Positions 38,832-46,908 of a stretch of 64,000 nucleotides of DNA are shown here, piece after piece (within the stretch, counting starts at the first letter, position 1; each line of letters begins with the position of its first letter). This DNA is from APNM01 sp040361335 (GTDB taxonomy: Bacteria; Pseudomonadota; Gammaproteobacteria; Nevskiales; Salinisphaeraceae): the NCBI RefSeq assembly GCF_040361335.1, contig NZ_APNM01000002.1, positions 62,001 through 126,000 of the forward strand. The letters are read 5' to 3'. Position numbers and translations under genes: made by a program. The notes beneath the pieces are model-generated. The model ran no database searches and was not told the origin of the DNA. It saw only the letters and a list, made by a program, of their open reading frames with translations.

Positions 38832-40550
38832 ATGTCCCAGCCCCGCGCCCCCGCGGACCGTGCATCGGTCCGGCGATGGGTCCGCCCGCAGCGCCTGCGC
38901 CGTTTCCGCCTCATGCCGCCCCTGGGGACCGGCACGTTGGCGCTGGCAACGGCGTCGTTCATCCTCGCGGCCGACAACCGTTCCCTGTGGTCGGCCATCC
39001 TGCACGCCACCGATATCGGTTCGGGACGGAACCCGGGCTTCGGTATCGCGATCCTGGCGCTGGTGGCCGCTTTCCTCACGCTGGTGCTGTCGTTGTTCGC
39101 CTGTTGTCGGCACCTGTTCAAGCCGGTGTTGATCCTGTTCCTGGTCGGGGCCGCGGCCAGCGGCTATTTCATGGATGTCTACGGTGTCGTCATCGACGAC
39201 ACGATGTTACGCAACGTCGCGCAGACCGATGCCGGCGAGGCGGGGGAATTGCTCGGTTGGGGGCTGCTGGGACGGGTGTTCGTGGCCGGTATATTGCCGG
39301 CCGTCCTGGTGGCGCTGACGCCGCTTCGCCGGGGGCCGTTCTGGCGCGAGGCGCTATCCCGCGTCGCCACGCCCTTGTTCTGCCTGGCCGTCATGGCCGG
39401 GGCGGTGGTGCCGTTTTACAAGGATTTCGCGCTGTTGGTGCGTAATCACCGCGAATTGCGTTACCTGGTGAATCCCACCTATCCGATCTGGGCGTTGAGT
39501 CAATACGCGATAGCGACCGCGAAAGCGGATGACGATGGCGTAGTCGAGCCCCTGGGGATGGACGCGACCCGGCAGGAAGGGGCGACCGTGCCCCGCCGCA
39601 AGTCGGCGGTGATCCTGGTGGTGGGGGAGACGGCACGGGCCGATCACTTCTCGCTCAACGGCTACGGGCGGGACACCAATCCGGAGCTCGCCGCCGTGCC
39701 CGGCGTCGTCAGTTTCCGCGATGTCAGCGCCTGCGGGACATCGACGGCGGTGTCGCTGCCATGCATGTTCTCCGTCCTGGGTCGCGACTCGTACGACCAT
39801 GACCGCGCGGCCGCGACCGAGAATCTGCTGGATGTAGTGACGCACGCCGGCGTCACGGTGCTCTGGCTGGAGAACAATTCCGGCTGCAAGGGGGTATGCG
39901 AACGCATACCGACGCGGCACCCGGACAGCGCGGCGTTGCCGGAGGTGTGTACCGAAGGCGACTGTTTCGACGAGGCCCTGCTGCACGGCCTCGATCGGCA
40001 CCTGTCCGCCGCGGACGGCGACGTGCTCGTCGTGCTCCACCAGCAGGGCAGTCACGGGCCCGCCTATCACAAGCGTTATCCGGCCGGGTTCCGGCGGTTC
40101 CTGCCGGAGTGCGCCAGCAACACGCCGCGGGACTGTTCGCGCGCGGCGATCGTCAACAGCTACGACAACTCCATTCTCTACACCGACCATGTGCTGGCGA
40201 AGGCCATCGAGGTCCTGCGGGCCCACGATGCCGAGTACGACAGTGCGCTGTTGTATGTGTCCGATCACGGGGAGTCCCTGGGGGAAAACGGCGTCTACCT
40301 TCACGGCTTCCCGTACGCCCTGGCACCGCGCGCGCAGACGCACGTGCCTTTCCTGATGTGGTTGTCGCCGGCCTTTCGTGCCGCGGCGGGCCTGGATGCC
40401 GGCTGCGTCGACGCCCGGTCCCGGCAGCCCCTGTCCCACGACAACCTGTTCGACACCATGCTGGGACTGTTTTCGATACGGACGCGGGTCTACACGCCGA
40501 CCCGCGACATTCTCCGGCCTTGCCGCCGGACAGCGCGTGTCTCCGGATAA
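38832..40550 (+). CDS. eptA: EptA-family phosphoethanolamine transferase
   Basis: 572-residue inner-membrane enzyme that transfers phosphoethanolamine to lipid A, lowering negative charge and giving polymyxin resistance. Five hydrophobic segments fill the first about 200 residues, followed by a periplasmic sulfatase-fold domain. Active-site motifs are VVGETARADHFSLNGYGRDT (metal Glu), ACGTSTAVSLPCMFS (catalytic Thr), GSHGPAYHKRYP, and YVSDHGESLGENGVYLHG (metal Asp-His). GGTGAGAG precedes the ATG. It has its own PmrA-like promoter, and its last codons overlap PmrA-like box 3. Confidence 0.93.
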   Translation: MSQPRAPADRASVRRWVRPQRLRRFRLMPPLGTGTLALATASFILAADNRSLWSAILHATDIGSGRNPGFGIAILALVAAFLTLVLSLFACCRHLFKPVLILFLVGAAASGYFMDVYGVVIDDTMLRNVAQTDAGEAGELLGWGLLGRVFVAGILPAVLVALTPLRRGPFWREALSRVATPLFCLAVMAGAVVPFYKDFALLVRNHRELRYLVNPTYPIWALSQYAIATAKADDDGVVEPLGMDATRQEGATVPRRKSAVILVVGETARADHFSLNGYGRDTNPELAAVPGVVSFRDVSACGTSTAVSLPCMFSVLGRDSYDHDRAAATENLLDVVTHAGVTVLWLENNSGCKGVCERIPTRHPDSAALPEVCTEGDCFDEALLHGLDRHLSAADGDVLVVLHQQGSHGPAYHKRYPAGFRRFLPECASNTPRDCSRAAIVNSYDNSILYTDHVLAKAIEVLRAHDAEYDSALLYVSDHGESLGENGVYLHGFPYALAPRAQTHVPFLMWLSPAFRAAAGLDAGCVDARSRQPLSHDNLFDTMLGLFSIRTRVYTPTRDILRPCRRTARVSG

Positions 40551-40578
40551 GCGAGCCTTAAGGCGCTACTCCTAGTCT
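40546..40578 (+). promoter_or_regulatory. PmrA-like box 3 with -10 element (lipid/hemolysin operon promoter)
   Basis: GATAAG-CGAGC-CTTAAG (40546-40562) overlaps the eptA stop codon. TAGTCT at 40573-40578 starts 10 bp after the box, the same element and spacing as at site 2. Transcription would begin near 40585, 26 nt before the next ATG. Confidence 0.8.
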
Positions 40579-40610
40579 GGATGCCCAGCGACATCAAAGG
40601 AGGGTTGCCG

Positions 40611-41222
40611 ATGCGCCCAGCGTCCCATGTACAGAACGGCCGGAGCCTGCGTCACTACGGCCCGCAGGCCGTCGGCCGGGACCGCCTGGAGCGGTTCACG
40701 GCGGCGCATTATGCCCGCCACTACGGTGCACGCCTGGGCGATTTCTACCCGCACTTGTTGTCCCTGGACAATGGCGCCGGACTGCAGGCCTGCATGGGCT
40801 TTCGCGGTGCCGGTCACGGCGCGCTGTTCCTGGAGCAATATCTCGACGAGCCGATCGAGGCGCTGGTTCGCGAGCACCTGGGCATCGCCGCGCCGCGCGC
40901 CGGAATCGTCGAAGTGGGCGGCCTCGCGGCCGACTGGCAAGGGGCCGGACGGCGCCTGATCCTGGCGGCCGCGGGCTGGCTGCACAGCCGGGGTTACCGG
41001 GTGGTCGTGTTCACGGCCACGCCCTGCGTGGCGAACAGCTTCCGGCGGCTGCGGTTGCTGCCGGTGGATCTGGGTGCCGCGGATCCGCGCCGGCTGCGTC
41101 GCAACGCCAGCGACTGGGGGTGCTATTACGATCATCATCCGCGTGTGTTCGCGGGACCGATCCGTGCCGCCCTCGAGACCACGCCCCGGTCCCCGGCCGA
41201 ACGCGGTGCGTCGGCATGCTGA
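40611..41222 (+). CDS. Thermostable-hemolysin family (GNAT-fold) protein
   Basis: 203-residue protein of the thermostable hemolysin family (PF12261), whose fold resembles GNAT acyltransferases and autoinducer synthases. Diagnostic blocks are GALFLEQYLDEPIEALV, IVEVGGLAADWQGAGRRLI, GYRVVVFTATPCVANSFRRL and DWGCYYDHHPRVFAGPI. No signal peptide. The name comes from a Vibrio hemolytic activity; acyl transfer is more in keeping with its neighbours. ATG 40611 follows AAAGGAGGG; the codon at 40581 precedes the expected transcript start. It is first in a four-gene overlapping operon behind PmrA-like box 3. Confidence 0.85.
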   Translation: MRPASHVQNGRSLRHYGPQAVGRDRLERFTAAHYARHYGARLGDFYPHLLSLDNGAGLQACMGFRGAGHGALFLEQYLDEPIEALVREHLGIAAPRAGIVEVGGLAADWQGAGRRLILAAAGWLHSRGYRVVVFTATPCVANSFRRLRLLPVDLGAADPRRLRRNASDWGCYYDHHPRVFAGPIRAALETTPRSPAERGASAC

Positions 41223-42685
41223 GCCGGGCGAGCATTCTCGGCGGCGGCTGCGGCGTGCTCGGCGCGGGCCTGTGCCACGATCGCGACACGTTCGCCGACC
41301 GCGTGGCCGCCTGGCGCGACGCGCTGCGTTTCCGCGATGCGCGGGTCGTGGGCGTGCTGGCGGACAATTCGCCGCAGTGGCTGGCCTGCGATCTCGGTAT
41401 CCGGGCCGCGGGCGCCGTGGCCGTTCCCCTGCCGCCATTCTTCAGCGACGGGCAACTGTGCCATGTGCTCGGCGCGGCCGGCATCGACCTCGTGGCGGCC
41501 GCGCCGCCCGATCGCATCCTCGCCCTGGATGTCGGCTTCCAGGTCGACGGCGGGCTGGGCGATCTGAGTCTGCTGCGCCGGCCGCCCGTGGCCGGCATCG
41601 CGATCCCGCCCGGAACCAGCAAGATCACCTTCACCTCCGGCAGCACCGGCGAGCCCAAGGGCGTCTGTCTGGACGATGCCGCCTGCATGCGCCTGGCCGC
41701 GACCCTCTGCGAACTGCTGCGTCCCCTGGGTATCGGGCGGCACCTGAGCGTGCTGCCGTACGCCACCCTGCTGGAGAACGTCGCCGGTGCCTACGCGGGA
41801 CTCATGGCGGGCGCCCTGGTGATGGCGCCGCCCCTGGCCGAGCTCGGCTTCGGGGGCGATAGCGGGTTCGACCCCGAGCGGTTCCTGCGCTGTCTGCACG
41901 AGCACCGCCCGGACAGCCTGATCCTGCTGCCGGAACTGCTCAAGGGCCTGGTCGTGATGCGCGAGTTCGGGGCCCGCCTGCCGGATTCCCTGACCTTCGT
42001 GGCGGTGGGAGGCGGCAAGGTCGGCGCCGGCCTGATCGAACGGGCGCGGGCGGCGGGTATCCCGGCGTTCGAGGGATACGGCCTGTCCGAGTGTGCCTCG
42101 GTGGTGAGCCTGAACCTGCCGGGCGCGCAGCGCGCGGGCAGTGTCGGACGGCCCTTGCCGCACGTGCGCGTCCGGCTGGCCGAGGACGGCGAAATCCTGG
42201 TGGCCGGCAGCGCGATGCGCGGCTACCTGGGCGCCGAGTCGCGAGCGCCGGAGGTGGCGACCGGCGATATCGGCGAGTTCGATCGCGACGGTTTCCTGTA
42301 CGTGCGCGGACGCAAGAAGAACCAATTCGTCACCGGCTTCGGTCGCAACGTGAACCCGGAATGGCCGGAATCGCTGCTGCTGCAGAGTCCCGTGTTGCGC
42401 CAGGCCGCCGTTTTCGGGGAGGCCATGCCGGGCAACGTGGCGGTGCTGGTCCCGACGCCGGGCATGCCGGACGCCGCCGTGGCGCAGGCGGTGACGCAGG
42501 TCAACCGCGAGTTGCCCGGTTATGCCCGTATCCATGCCTGGTTGCGGGCGAGCGAACCGTTTTCCGCGGCCAATGGCCTGGCCACCGCCAACGGCCGTCC
42601 CAGGCGGGCCGCGATCGAATCGGCCTATGGGGGGAGATTCGGGGATGCCCTCGGGGAGATGGCGTGCCATGCAAGCCAATCTTAG
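41216..42685 (+). CDS. AMP-dependent acyl ligase
   Basis: 489-residue ANL-superfamily adenylating enzyme. The P-loop-like motif reads ITFTSGSTGEPKGVCLD, the acyl-pocket/adenine motif FEGYGLSECASVVSLN, and the hinge region ATGDIGEFDRDGFLYVRGRKKN. Near the C-terminus PFSAANGLATANGRPRR (ANGLATANGRPRR) is where the catalytic Lys of A10 (usually TxxGKxxR) would be, but the Lys is replaced by Arg/Asn, so the adenylation half-reaction may be altered. ATG 41216 overlaps the upstream stop by 7 bp. At under 500 residues it is shorter than FadD enzymes and closer to stand-alone ligases in biosynthetic clusters. Likely substrate: a fatty acid. Confidence 0.85.
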   Translation: MLSRASILGGGCGVLGAGLCHDRDTFADRVAAWRDALRFRDARVVGVLADNSPQWLACDLGIRAAGAVAVPLPPFFSDGQLCHVLGAAGIDLVAAAPPDRILALDVGFQVDGGLGDLSLLRRPPVAGIAIPPGTSKITFTSGSTGEPKGVCLDDAACMRLAATLCELLRPLGIGRHLSVLPYATLLENVAGAYAGLMAGALVMAPPLAELGFGGDSGFDPERFLRCLHEHRPDSLILLPELLKGLVVMREFGARLPDSLTFVAVGGGKVGAGLIERARAAGIPAFEGYGLSECASVVSLNLPGAQRAGSVGRPLPHVRVRLAEDGEILVAGSAMRGYLGAESRAPEVATGDIGEFDRDGFLYVRGRKKNQFVTGFGRNVNPEWPESLLLQSPVLRQAAVFGEAMPGNVAVLVPTPGMPDAAVAQAVTQVNRELPGYARIHAWLRASEPFSAANGLATANGRPRRAAIESAYGGRFGDALGEMACHASQS

Positions 42686-42695
42686 GAGCGACGAT

Positions 42696-43364
42696 ATGAC
42701 CTTTTACGAGCGACTGCAGGCCGAGACCGAGGTGGAGCGGAACTATCTCCGGTCGGCCCCCATCATCCGCGCGGTCTTCGAGGGCTGGGCGACGCGCGAG
42801 AGTTACATCGCCTTTCTCACGGAAGCCTACCATCACGTCAAGCACACCGAGCCGCTGCTGATGGCCTGCGGCTCGCGCCTGCCCGCGCGGCTGGAGTGGT
42901 TGCGCGAGGCCCTGGGCGAGTACATCGAGGAGGAGATGGGACACCAGGAATGGATCCTGAACGATATCGCGACGGTGGGGGGCGACCCGGAGGCCGTCCG
43001 CCACGGCACGCCGGCCATGCCCACGGAGCTGATGGTGGCCTATGCCTACCACGTCATCGATCGCGGCAACCCGGTGGGCTTCTTCGGCATGGTCAACGTG
43101 CTGGAGGGCACGAGTGTCGATCTCGCCACCCCCGCGGCCCAGATCATCCGCAAGCAGCTTGGCCTGCCGGAGAAGGCGATGACCTATCTCAACACCCACG
43201 GCTCACTCGACCAGGAACATATCCATTTCTTCGAAGGGCTCATGAATCGCCTCGACGATCCCGACGATCAGGCCGCCGTCATTCATGTCGCGCGGATCAT
43301 CTATCGCCTCTACGGCGACATATTCCGCAGTCTGCCCCTGCCCGAAGCCGTGGAGGCGTCATGA
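42696..43364 (+). CDS. TenA/PqqC-like (haem-oxygenase-like) iron oxidase
   Basis: 222-residue all-helical protein of the haem-oxygenase-like iron oxidase group (UndA, CADD, SznF relatives). Candidate metal ligands are visible: Glu80 and His83 in YIEEEMGHQEW (ExxH), Glu137 in NVLEGTSV, and His168, Asp172 and His175 in THGSLDQEHIHFF (Hx3Dx2H, as in CADD). Members oxidise fatty acids, amines or amino acids; UndA makes terminal alkenes from fatty acids. The start at 42696 follows AGGAG; the upstream in-frame region is ligase DNA. It overlaps the SDR gene by 4 bp. Substrate unknown. Confidence 0.85.
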   Translation: MTFYERLQAETEVERNYLRSAPIIRAVFEGWATRESYIAFLTEAYHHVKHTEPLLMACGSRLPARLEWLREALGEYIEEEMGHQEWILNDIATVGGDPEAVRHGTPAMPTELMVAYAYHVIDRGNPVGFFGMVNVLEGTSVDLATPAAQIIRKQLGLPEKAMTYLNTHGSLDQEHIHFFEGLMNRLDDPDDQAAVIHVARIIYRLYGDIFRSLPLPEAVEAS

Positions 43365-44167
43365 ACCCCGGCAATGCGCGCGTGTTGCTGACCGGGGCGA
43401 CCGGCGGCATCGGCCGTGCGGTCGCCCGCCGTCTCGGCGGCGAGGGCGCGGCGTTGCTGCTCACCGCCCGTGACCGGACGCAACTGGACGCGCTTTCCGC
43501 TGAGTTGCACGCCATCGGCGCCGAGGTCGCCGTCGTGGCGGCCGATCTGACCGATGAGGCCGGACGTCGCCGGGTGGCCGAGGCCGCGCGGGCCGAGGGC
43601 GTGAATGTCGTGGTCCACAACGCCGGCACCAATGTCGGCGCCCTGTTCGAGGACCTGGATGCCGCGGCGATCGACACCATCGTGACCGCGAACGTGACCG
43701 CGCCCATGCAACTCACGCGGCTGCTGTTGCCGGACCTGCGGCGCCGGGAGGAAGCGTTGCTGCTGTTCATGGGCTCGGGATTCGGCGCCATCGGTTATCC
43801 GGGTTTCGCCGCCTACAGCGCCAGCAAGTTCGCGCTGCGCGGTTTCGCGGAGTCCCTGCGCCGGGAGTTGGCCGACACGGCCGTCGCGGTCAGCCTGCTG
43901 GCCCCGAGAGCGGTCGATACCCCGCTCAACGACGCCCGCGTGCGGGACCTGCAGGCCGCGATGAAGATGGCGGTCGACCCGCCGGAACGTATCGCCGCCG
44001 AGGTCGCCGGGCTCATCCGCAGTCCCCGTCGCGAGGTCCATATCGGCTGGCCGGAGCGCTTCTTCGCCCGGATCAACCGGGTCGCCCCGGGGATGGTCGA
44101 CGGCGCCCTGCGCAAGCAACTGCCCGCCATCCGCGCCAGGCTGCGGCCCGGCGATGCCGCCACCTGA
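43361..44167 (+). CDS. Short-chain dehydrogenase/reductase
   Basis: 268-residue classical SDR. The cofactor motif is VLLTGATGGIGRAVARRL, the NAG motif is VVHNAGTNVG, and the catalytic residues are Ser in LLFMGSGFGAIGYPG and YSASK (Tyr-x-x-x-Lys). The C-terminal tail (REVHIGWPERFFARINRVAP) resembles SDRs that reduce long-chain acyl ketones or act near membranes. ATG overlaps the stop of the iron oxidase gene (ATGA). It closes the operon that begins with the hemolysin-family gene. Confidence 0.9.
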   Translation: MNPGNARVLLTGATGGIGRAVARRLGGEGAALLLTARDRTQLDALSAELHAIGAEVAVVAADLTDEAGRRRVAEAARAEGVNVVVHNAGTNVGALFEDLDAAAIDTIVTANVTAPMQLTRLLLPDLRRREEALLLFMGSGFGAIGYPGFAAYSASKFALRGFAESLRRELADTAVAVSLLAPRAVDTPLNDARVRDLQAAMKMAVDPPERIAAEVAGLIRSPRREVHIGWPERFFARINRVAPGMVDGALRKQLPAIRARLRPGDAAT

Positions 44168-44179
44168 AGGAGACCGATC

Positions 44180-44821
44180 ATGAGATGCCTGTCATTCGTT
44201 GTGTTCCTGGCGGCCGCGTTCGGCGCGCAGGCGGCCGATTTCGATGCCCGGCTGCTGGATATCCAGCATGCCTGGGCCCATGCCAACTACGAGGTGTCCG
44301 GCGATGCCCGGGAACGGGCCTTCGAGGATCTGGAGGAACGGGCCGCGGCGTTCAGGGCGGCCTACCCGGATCGGGCCGAGGCCCTGATCTGGGAAGGGAT
44401 CGTCCTGTCCACCTATGCCGGCGTGAAGGGCGGATTGGGTGCCCTGGGGCTGGCCAAGAAAGCGCGTGCCGATTACGAGAAGGCGCTGGAGATGGACGAG
44501 ACCGCGCTGGCCGGCTCTGCTCATACCAGTCTCGGTGTGCTTTACTACAAAGTCCCCGGCTGGCCGCTGGGTTTCGGTAGTAACGACAAGGCCGAGAAGC
44601 ATTTGCGCAAGGCGTTGTCGATCAATCCGGACGGGATCGACCCGAACTTTTTCTATGCCGAGTATCTTGTCGACGAAAAAGGCGATTACCGAGCGGCGCG
44701 GCGCCACCTGGAGAAGGCTCTGTCCGCGCCCGACCGGCCCGATCGGCCGGTGGCGGATGCCGGCAGGCGCGCCGAGGTGCGACGGCTGCTGGCGCGACTG
44801 GATGAGCGCGAGCGGGACTGA
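44180..44821 (+). CDS. Exported TPR-repeat protein
   Basis: 213-residue protein with a signal peptide (MRCLSFVVFLAAAFGAQAAD) and helical repeats. TPR-like pairs are seen at about residues 60-115 (GALGLAKKARADYEKALEMD) and 118-195 (SNDKAEKHLRKALSINPDGI; GDYRAARRHLEKALSAPD). The gap region KVPGWPLGFGSNDKAEKHL is the pattern of TatT-like TRAP-associated periplasmic proteins. AAGGAG precedes ATG 44180. It sits 12 bp after the SDR gene and a few bp before the response regulator, so it may be a periplasmic partner or sensor accessory. Function not known. Confidence 0.8.
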   Translation: MRCLSFVVFLAAAFGAQAADFDARLLDIQHAWAHANYEVSGDARERAFEDLEERAAAFRAAYPDRAEALIWEGIVLSTYAGVKGGLGALGLAKKARADYEKALEMDETALAGSAHTSLGVLYYKVPGWPLGFGSNDKAEKHLRKALSINPDGIDPNFFYAEYLVDEKGDYRAARRHLEKALSAPDRPDRPVADAGRRAEVRRLLARLDERERD

Positions 44822-44827
44822 GTCGTG

Positions 44828-45493
44828 ATGCCGCATGTGCTGGTGGTCGAGGACGATCGCTCGTTGCGCGAGGGGTTGATCGCGGGCTTGGGACGGTCCG
44901 GCTTCCGGGTCACGCCGGCGACGGATGCCGCCGGTGCATTGTCCGCCCTGCGCGGGGACGACTTCGATGCCGTCCTGCTCGATATCGGCCTGCCGGACCG
45001 GGACGGCATCGCCTTGCTCCGGCAACTGCGTGCGGAAGGGTATACGTTGCCGGTGGTGATCCTGACCGCCCGCGACGCTATCGATCAGAGGGTCGAGGGG
45101 CTCGATGCCGGCGCCGATGACTATGTGCTCAAGCCTTTCGAGCTGGCCGAGCTCATGGCGCGGTTGCGGGCCGCCGTGCGACGCGGGGTCGGCCAGGCAT
45201 GCCACACGCTCGTGCATGGCGACCTGGAACTCGACACCGCCGCCTGGGAGGCACGCTACGAGGGACGGCCGCTGGAACTCAGCCGCCGTCAATTCATGCT
45301 GTTGGCCGAGTTGTTGCGCAACGAGGGGCGCGTGCTGACATACGATCACCTGGAAGCCGCGGTGTACGGGTGGAACAGCGATATCGAGAGCAACGCCATC
45401 CAGGTGCATGTCCATAGTCTTCGCCGCAAACTGCCGGAGGGGTTCATCAGGACCGTGCGGGGTGTCGGCTATATGGTGCCGGCGGCTCCGTGA
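44828..45493 (+). CDS. OmpR/PhoB-family response regulator (PmrA/QseB-like)
   Basis: 221-residue regulator. The receiver domain (1-120) has Asp9 and Asp10, phosphoacceptor Asp52 (LLDIGLPDRDG), Thr80 and Lys102 (YVLKPF). The winged-helix DNA-binding domain (about 125-220) has LSRRQFMLLAELLRNEGRVL and IQVHVHSLRRKLPEGFIRTV. Sequence pattern and the QseB/PmrA size fit. Because three PmrA-type boxes lie 4-7 kb upstream, this is the natural candidate to bind them; that is inference. A GTG at 44825 is an alternative start. It overlaps the sensor gene by 4 bp. Confidence 0.9.
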   Translation: MPHVLVVEDDRSLREGLIAGLGRSGFRVTPATDAAGALSALRGDDFDAVLLDIGLPDRDGIALLRQLRAEGYTLPVVILTARDAIDQRVEGLDAGADDYVLKPFELAELMARLRAAVRRGVGQACHTLVHGDLELDTAAWEARYEGRPLELSRRQFMLLAELLRNEGRVLTYDHLEAAVYGWNSDIESNAIQVHVHSLRRKLPEGFIRTVRGVGYMVPAAP

Positions 45494-46887
45494 CCTGGCT
45501 GCCCGGCTCCATCCGAGGACGCCTGTTGCTCGGGCTCGTGCTCGTGATCGTGGGCATGAACGTGGCGTTGCTGTCATCCAGCTATCGTGCGGCCCGGCAC
45601 GAGATCGACGAACTCTTCGATGCCCAGCTCGCCCAGTCGGCGCGTGTGCTCAAGAAACTGTTGTTGCCGGCCACCGGCGCCGGTGACGTGGAATCGGCCA
45701 TTCGCGGCCGGTGGGACGAGGCGCTCGGCACCATCTATGCCGAGGAAGACGACCCCGATGGTCACGAATACGAGAGCAAGATCGCGTTCCAGTTGGTCGG
45801 CGAGGACGGCCGGGTACGCGTGCGCAGCGAGAGCGCTCCCGCGAGCCGGTTCCTGGCCATGGACCGTGGTTTCGCGGATAGCGTGATCGATACCGTTCGC
45901 TGGCGTGTCTTCGTCCTGCCCATGGGGGACGAGCGCGGCACTGTCCAGGTCGGTCAGCGCCTGGAGATCCGCGAGGAGTTGGAGCGCCGGATCGCGATCA
46001 AGACCGTTCAGAAGAGCCTGTACGGCCTGCCCCTGTTGATACTGCTCGCATGGTTGGTGGTGGGCGCGGGATTGCGTCCCTTGAAGCGTTTGACCGCGGA
46101 AATCCGCGAGCGCAGCGACACGCGGCTCGATCCGATCTCGTTGCCGGGGATGACTCGTGATCTGCGTCCCATCGTCGCGGCTCTGGACTCGCTGTTCGCG
46201 CGCTTGCGGGCGGCGTGGCGACGCGAACGGCGTTTCATCGACGAGGCCGCCCACGAGCTGCGCACCCCGCTCGCGGCGATCCAGCTTCATGCCGAGTCGT
46301 TGGCGGCGGCGAACGATCCCGCCGATCGGGAGTCCCGCCTGGACGCGTTGCTCGCGGCGAGTGCCCGCGGCTCGCGCCTGGCGTCACAGCTTCTGACCCT
46401 GGCGCGGGTCGAGTCCAACGAGGCCGGCATCGAACTGCGGCCGTTGGCGTTGGGGCCGCTATTGCGCGAGGAAACGGCCCTGCTGGCGCCGCTGGCCGAG
46501 CGCGATGGCATCGATCTGTCGGTGGACGTCCTGCCGTCACTGCCGCGGGTTCGGGGCGACGCCGGCCTTTTGAGTCTGCTGATCCGGAACCTGATCGACA
46601 ATGCGATACGGCACTCGCCGCACGGTGGCGCAGTCGAGATCGCGGCGCGCGTGGCGGATGGCGGGGTCGTCGTGACCGTCGATGATCAAGGGCCGGGCAT
46701 TCCCGCCGCCGAGCGGGAGCGCATGATGGAGCGGTTCGTGCGCGCGGGCAACGGCGAAGGCAGCGGCCTTGGATTGGCGATCGTCGCTCGTATCGCCGAG
46801 CAGCACGGTACCCATGTCGAACTCTCGGACAACCCGGCCGGCCGCGGCTTGAGGACGAGCCTCAGGCTGACGGCCGTGGCGGATTGA
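45490..46887 (+). CDS. Sensor histidine kinase (PmrB/QseC-like)
   Basis: 465-residue two-TM sensor. TM1 is at about 10-28 and TM2 at about 178-195, enclosing a 150-residue periplasmic domain. The phosphoacceptor is His255 in DEAAHELRTPLAAIQLHAES. The ATPase boxes are LIRNLIDNAIRHSPHG (N), VDDQGPGIP (G1) and GEGSGLGLAIVARIAEQHG (G2). The periplasmic loop has a strongly acidic run YAEEDDPDGHEYESK at about 83-97 that could bind a cation, in line with PmrB-type sensing of Fe3+ or low Mg2+. It starts with a GTG that overlaps the regulator's stop (GTGA). Confidence 0.9.
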   Translation: MTWLPGSIRGRLLLGLVLVIVGMNVALLSSSYRAARHEIDELFDAQLAQSARVLKKLLLPATGAGDVESAIRGRWDEALGTIYAEEDDPDGHEYESKIAFQLVGEDGRVRVRSESAPASRFLAMDRGFADSVIDTVRWRVFVLPMGDERGTVQVGQRLEIREELERRIAIKTVQKSLYGLPLLILLAWLVVGAGLRPLKRLTAEIRERSDTRLDPISLPGMTRDLRPIVAALDSLFARLRAAWRRERRFIDEAAHELRTPLAAIQLHAESLAAANDPADRESRLDALLAASARGSRLASQLLTLARVESNEAGIELRPLALGPLLREETALLAPLAERDGIDLSVDVLPSLPRVRGDAGLLSLLIRNLIDNAIRHSPHGGAVEIAARVADGGVVVTVDDQGPGIPAAERERMMERFVRAGNGEGSGLGLAIVARIAEQHGTHVELSDNPAGRGLRTSLRLTAVAD

Positions 46888-46908
46888 ACGGGCCGTCGCG
46901 GGAGGCGG

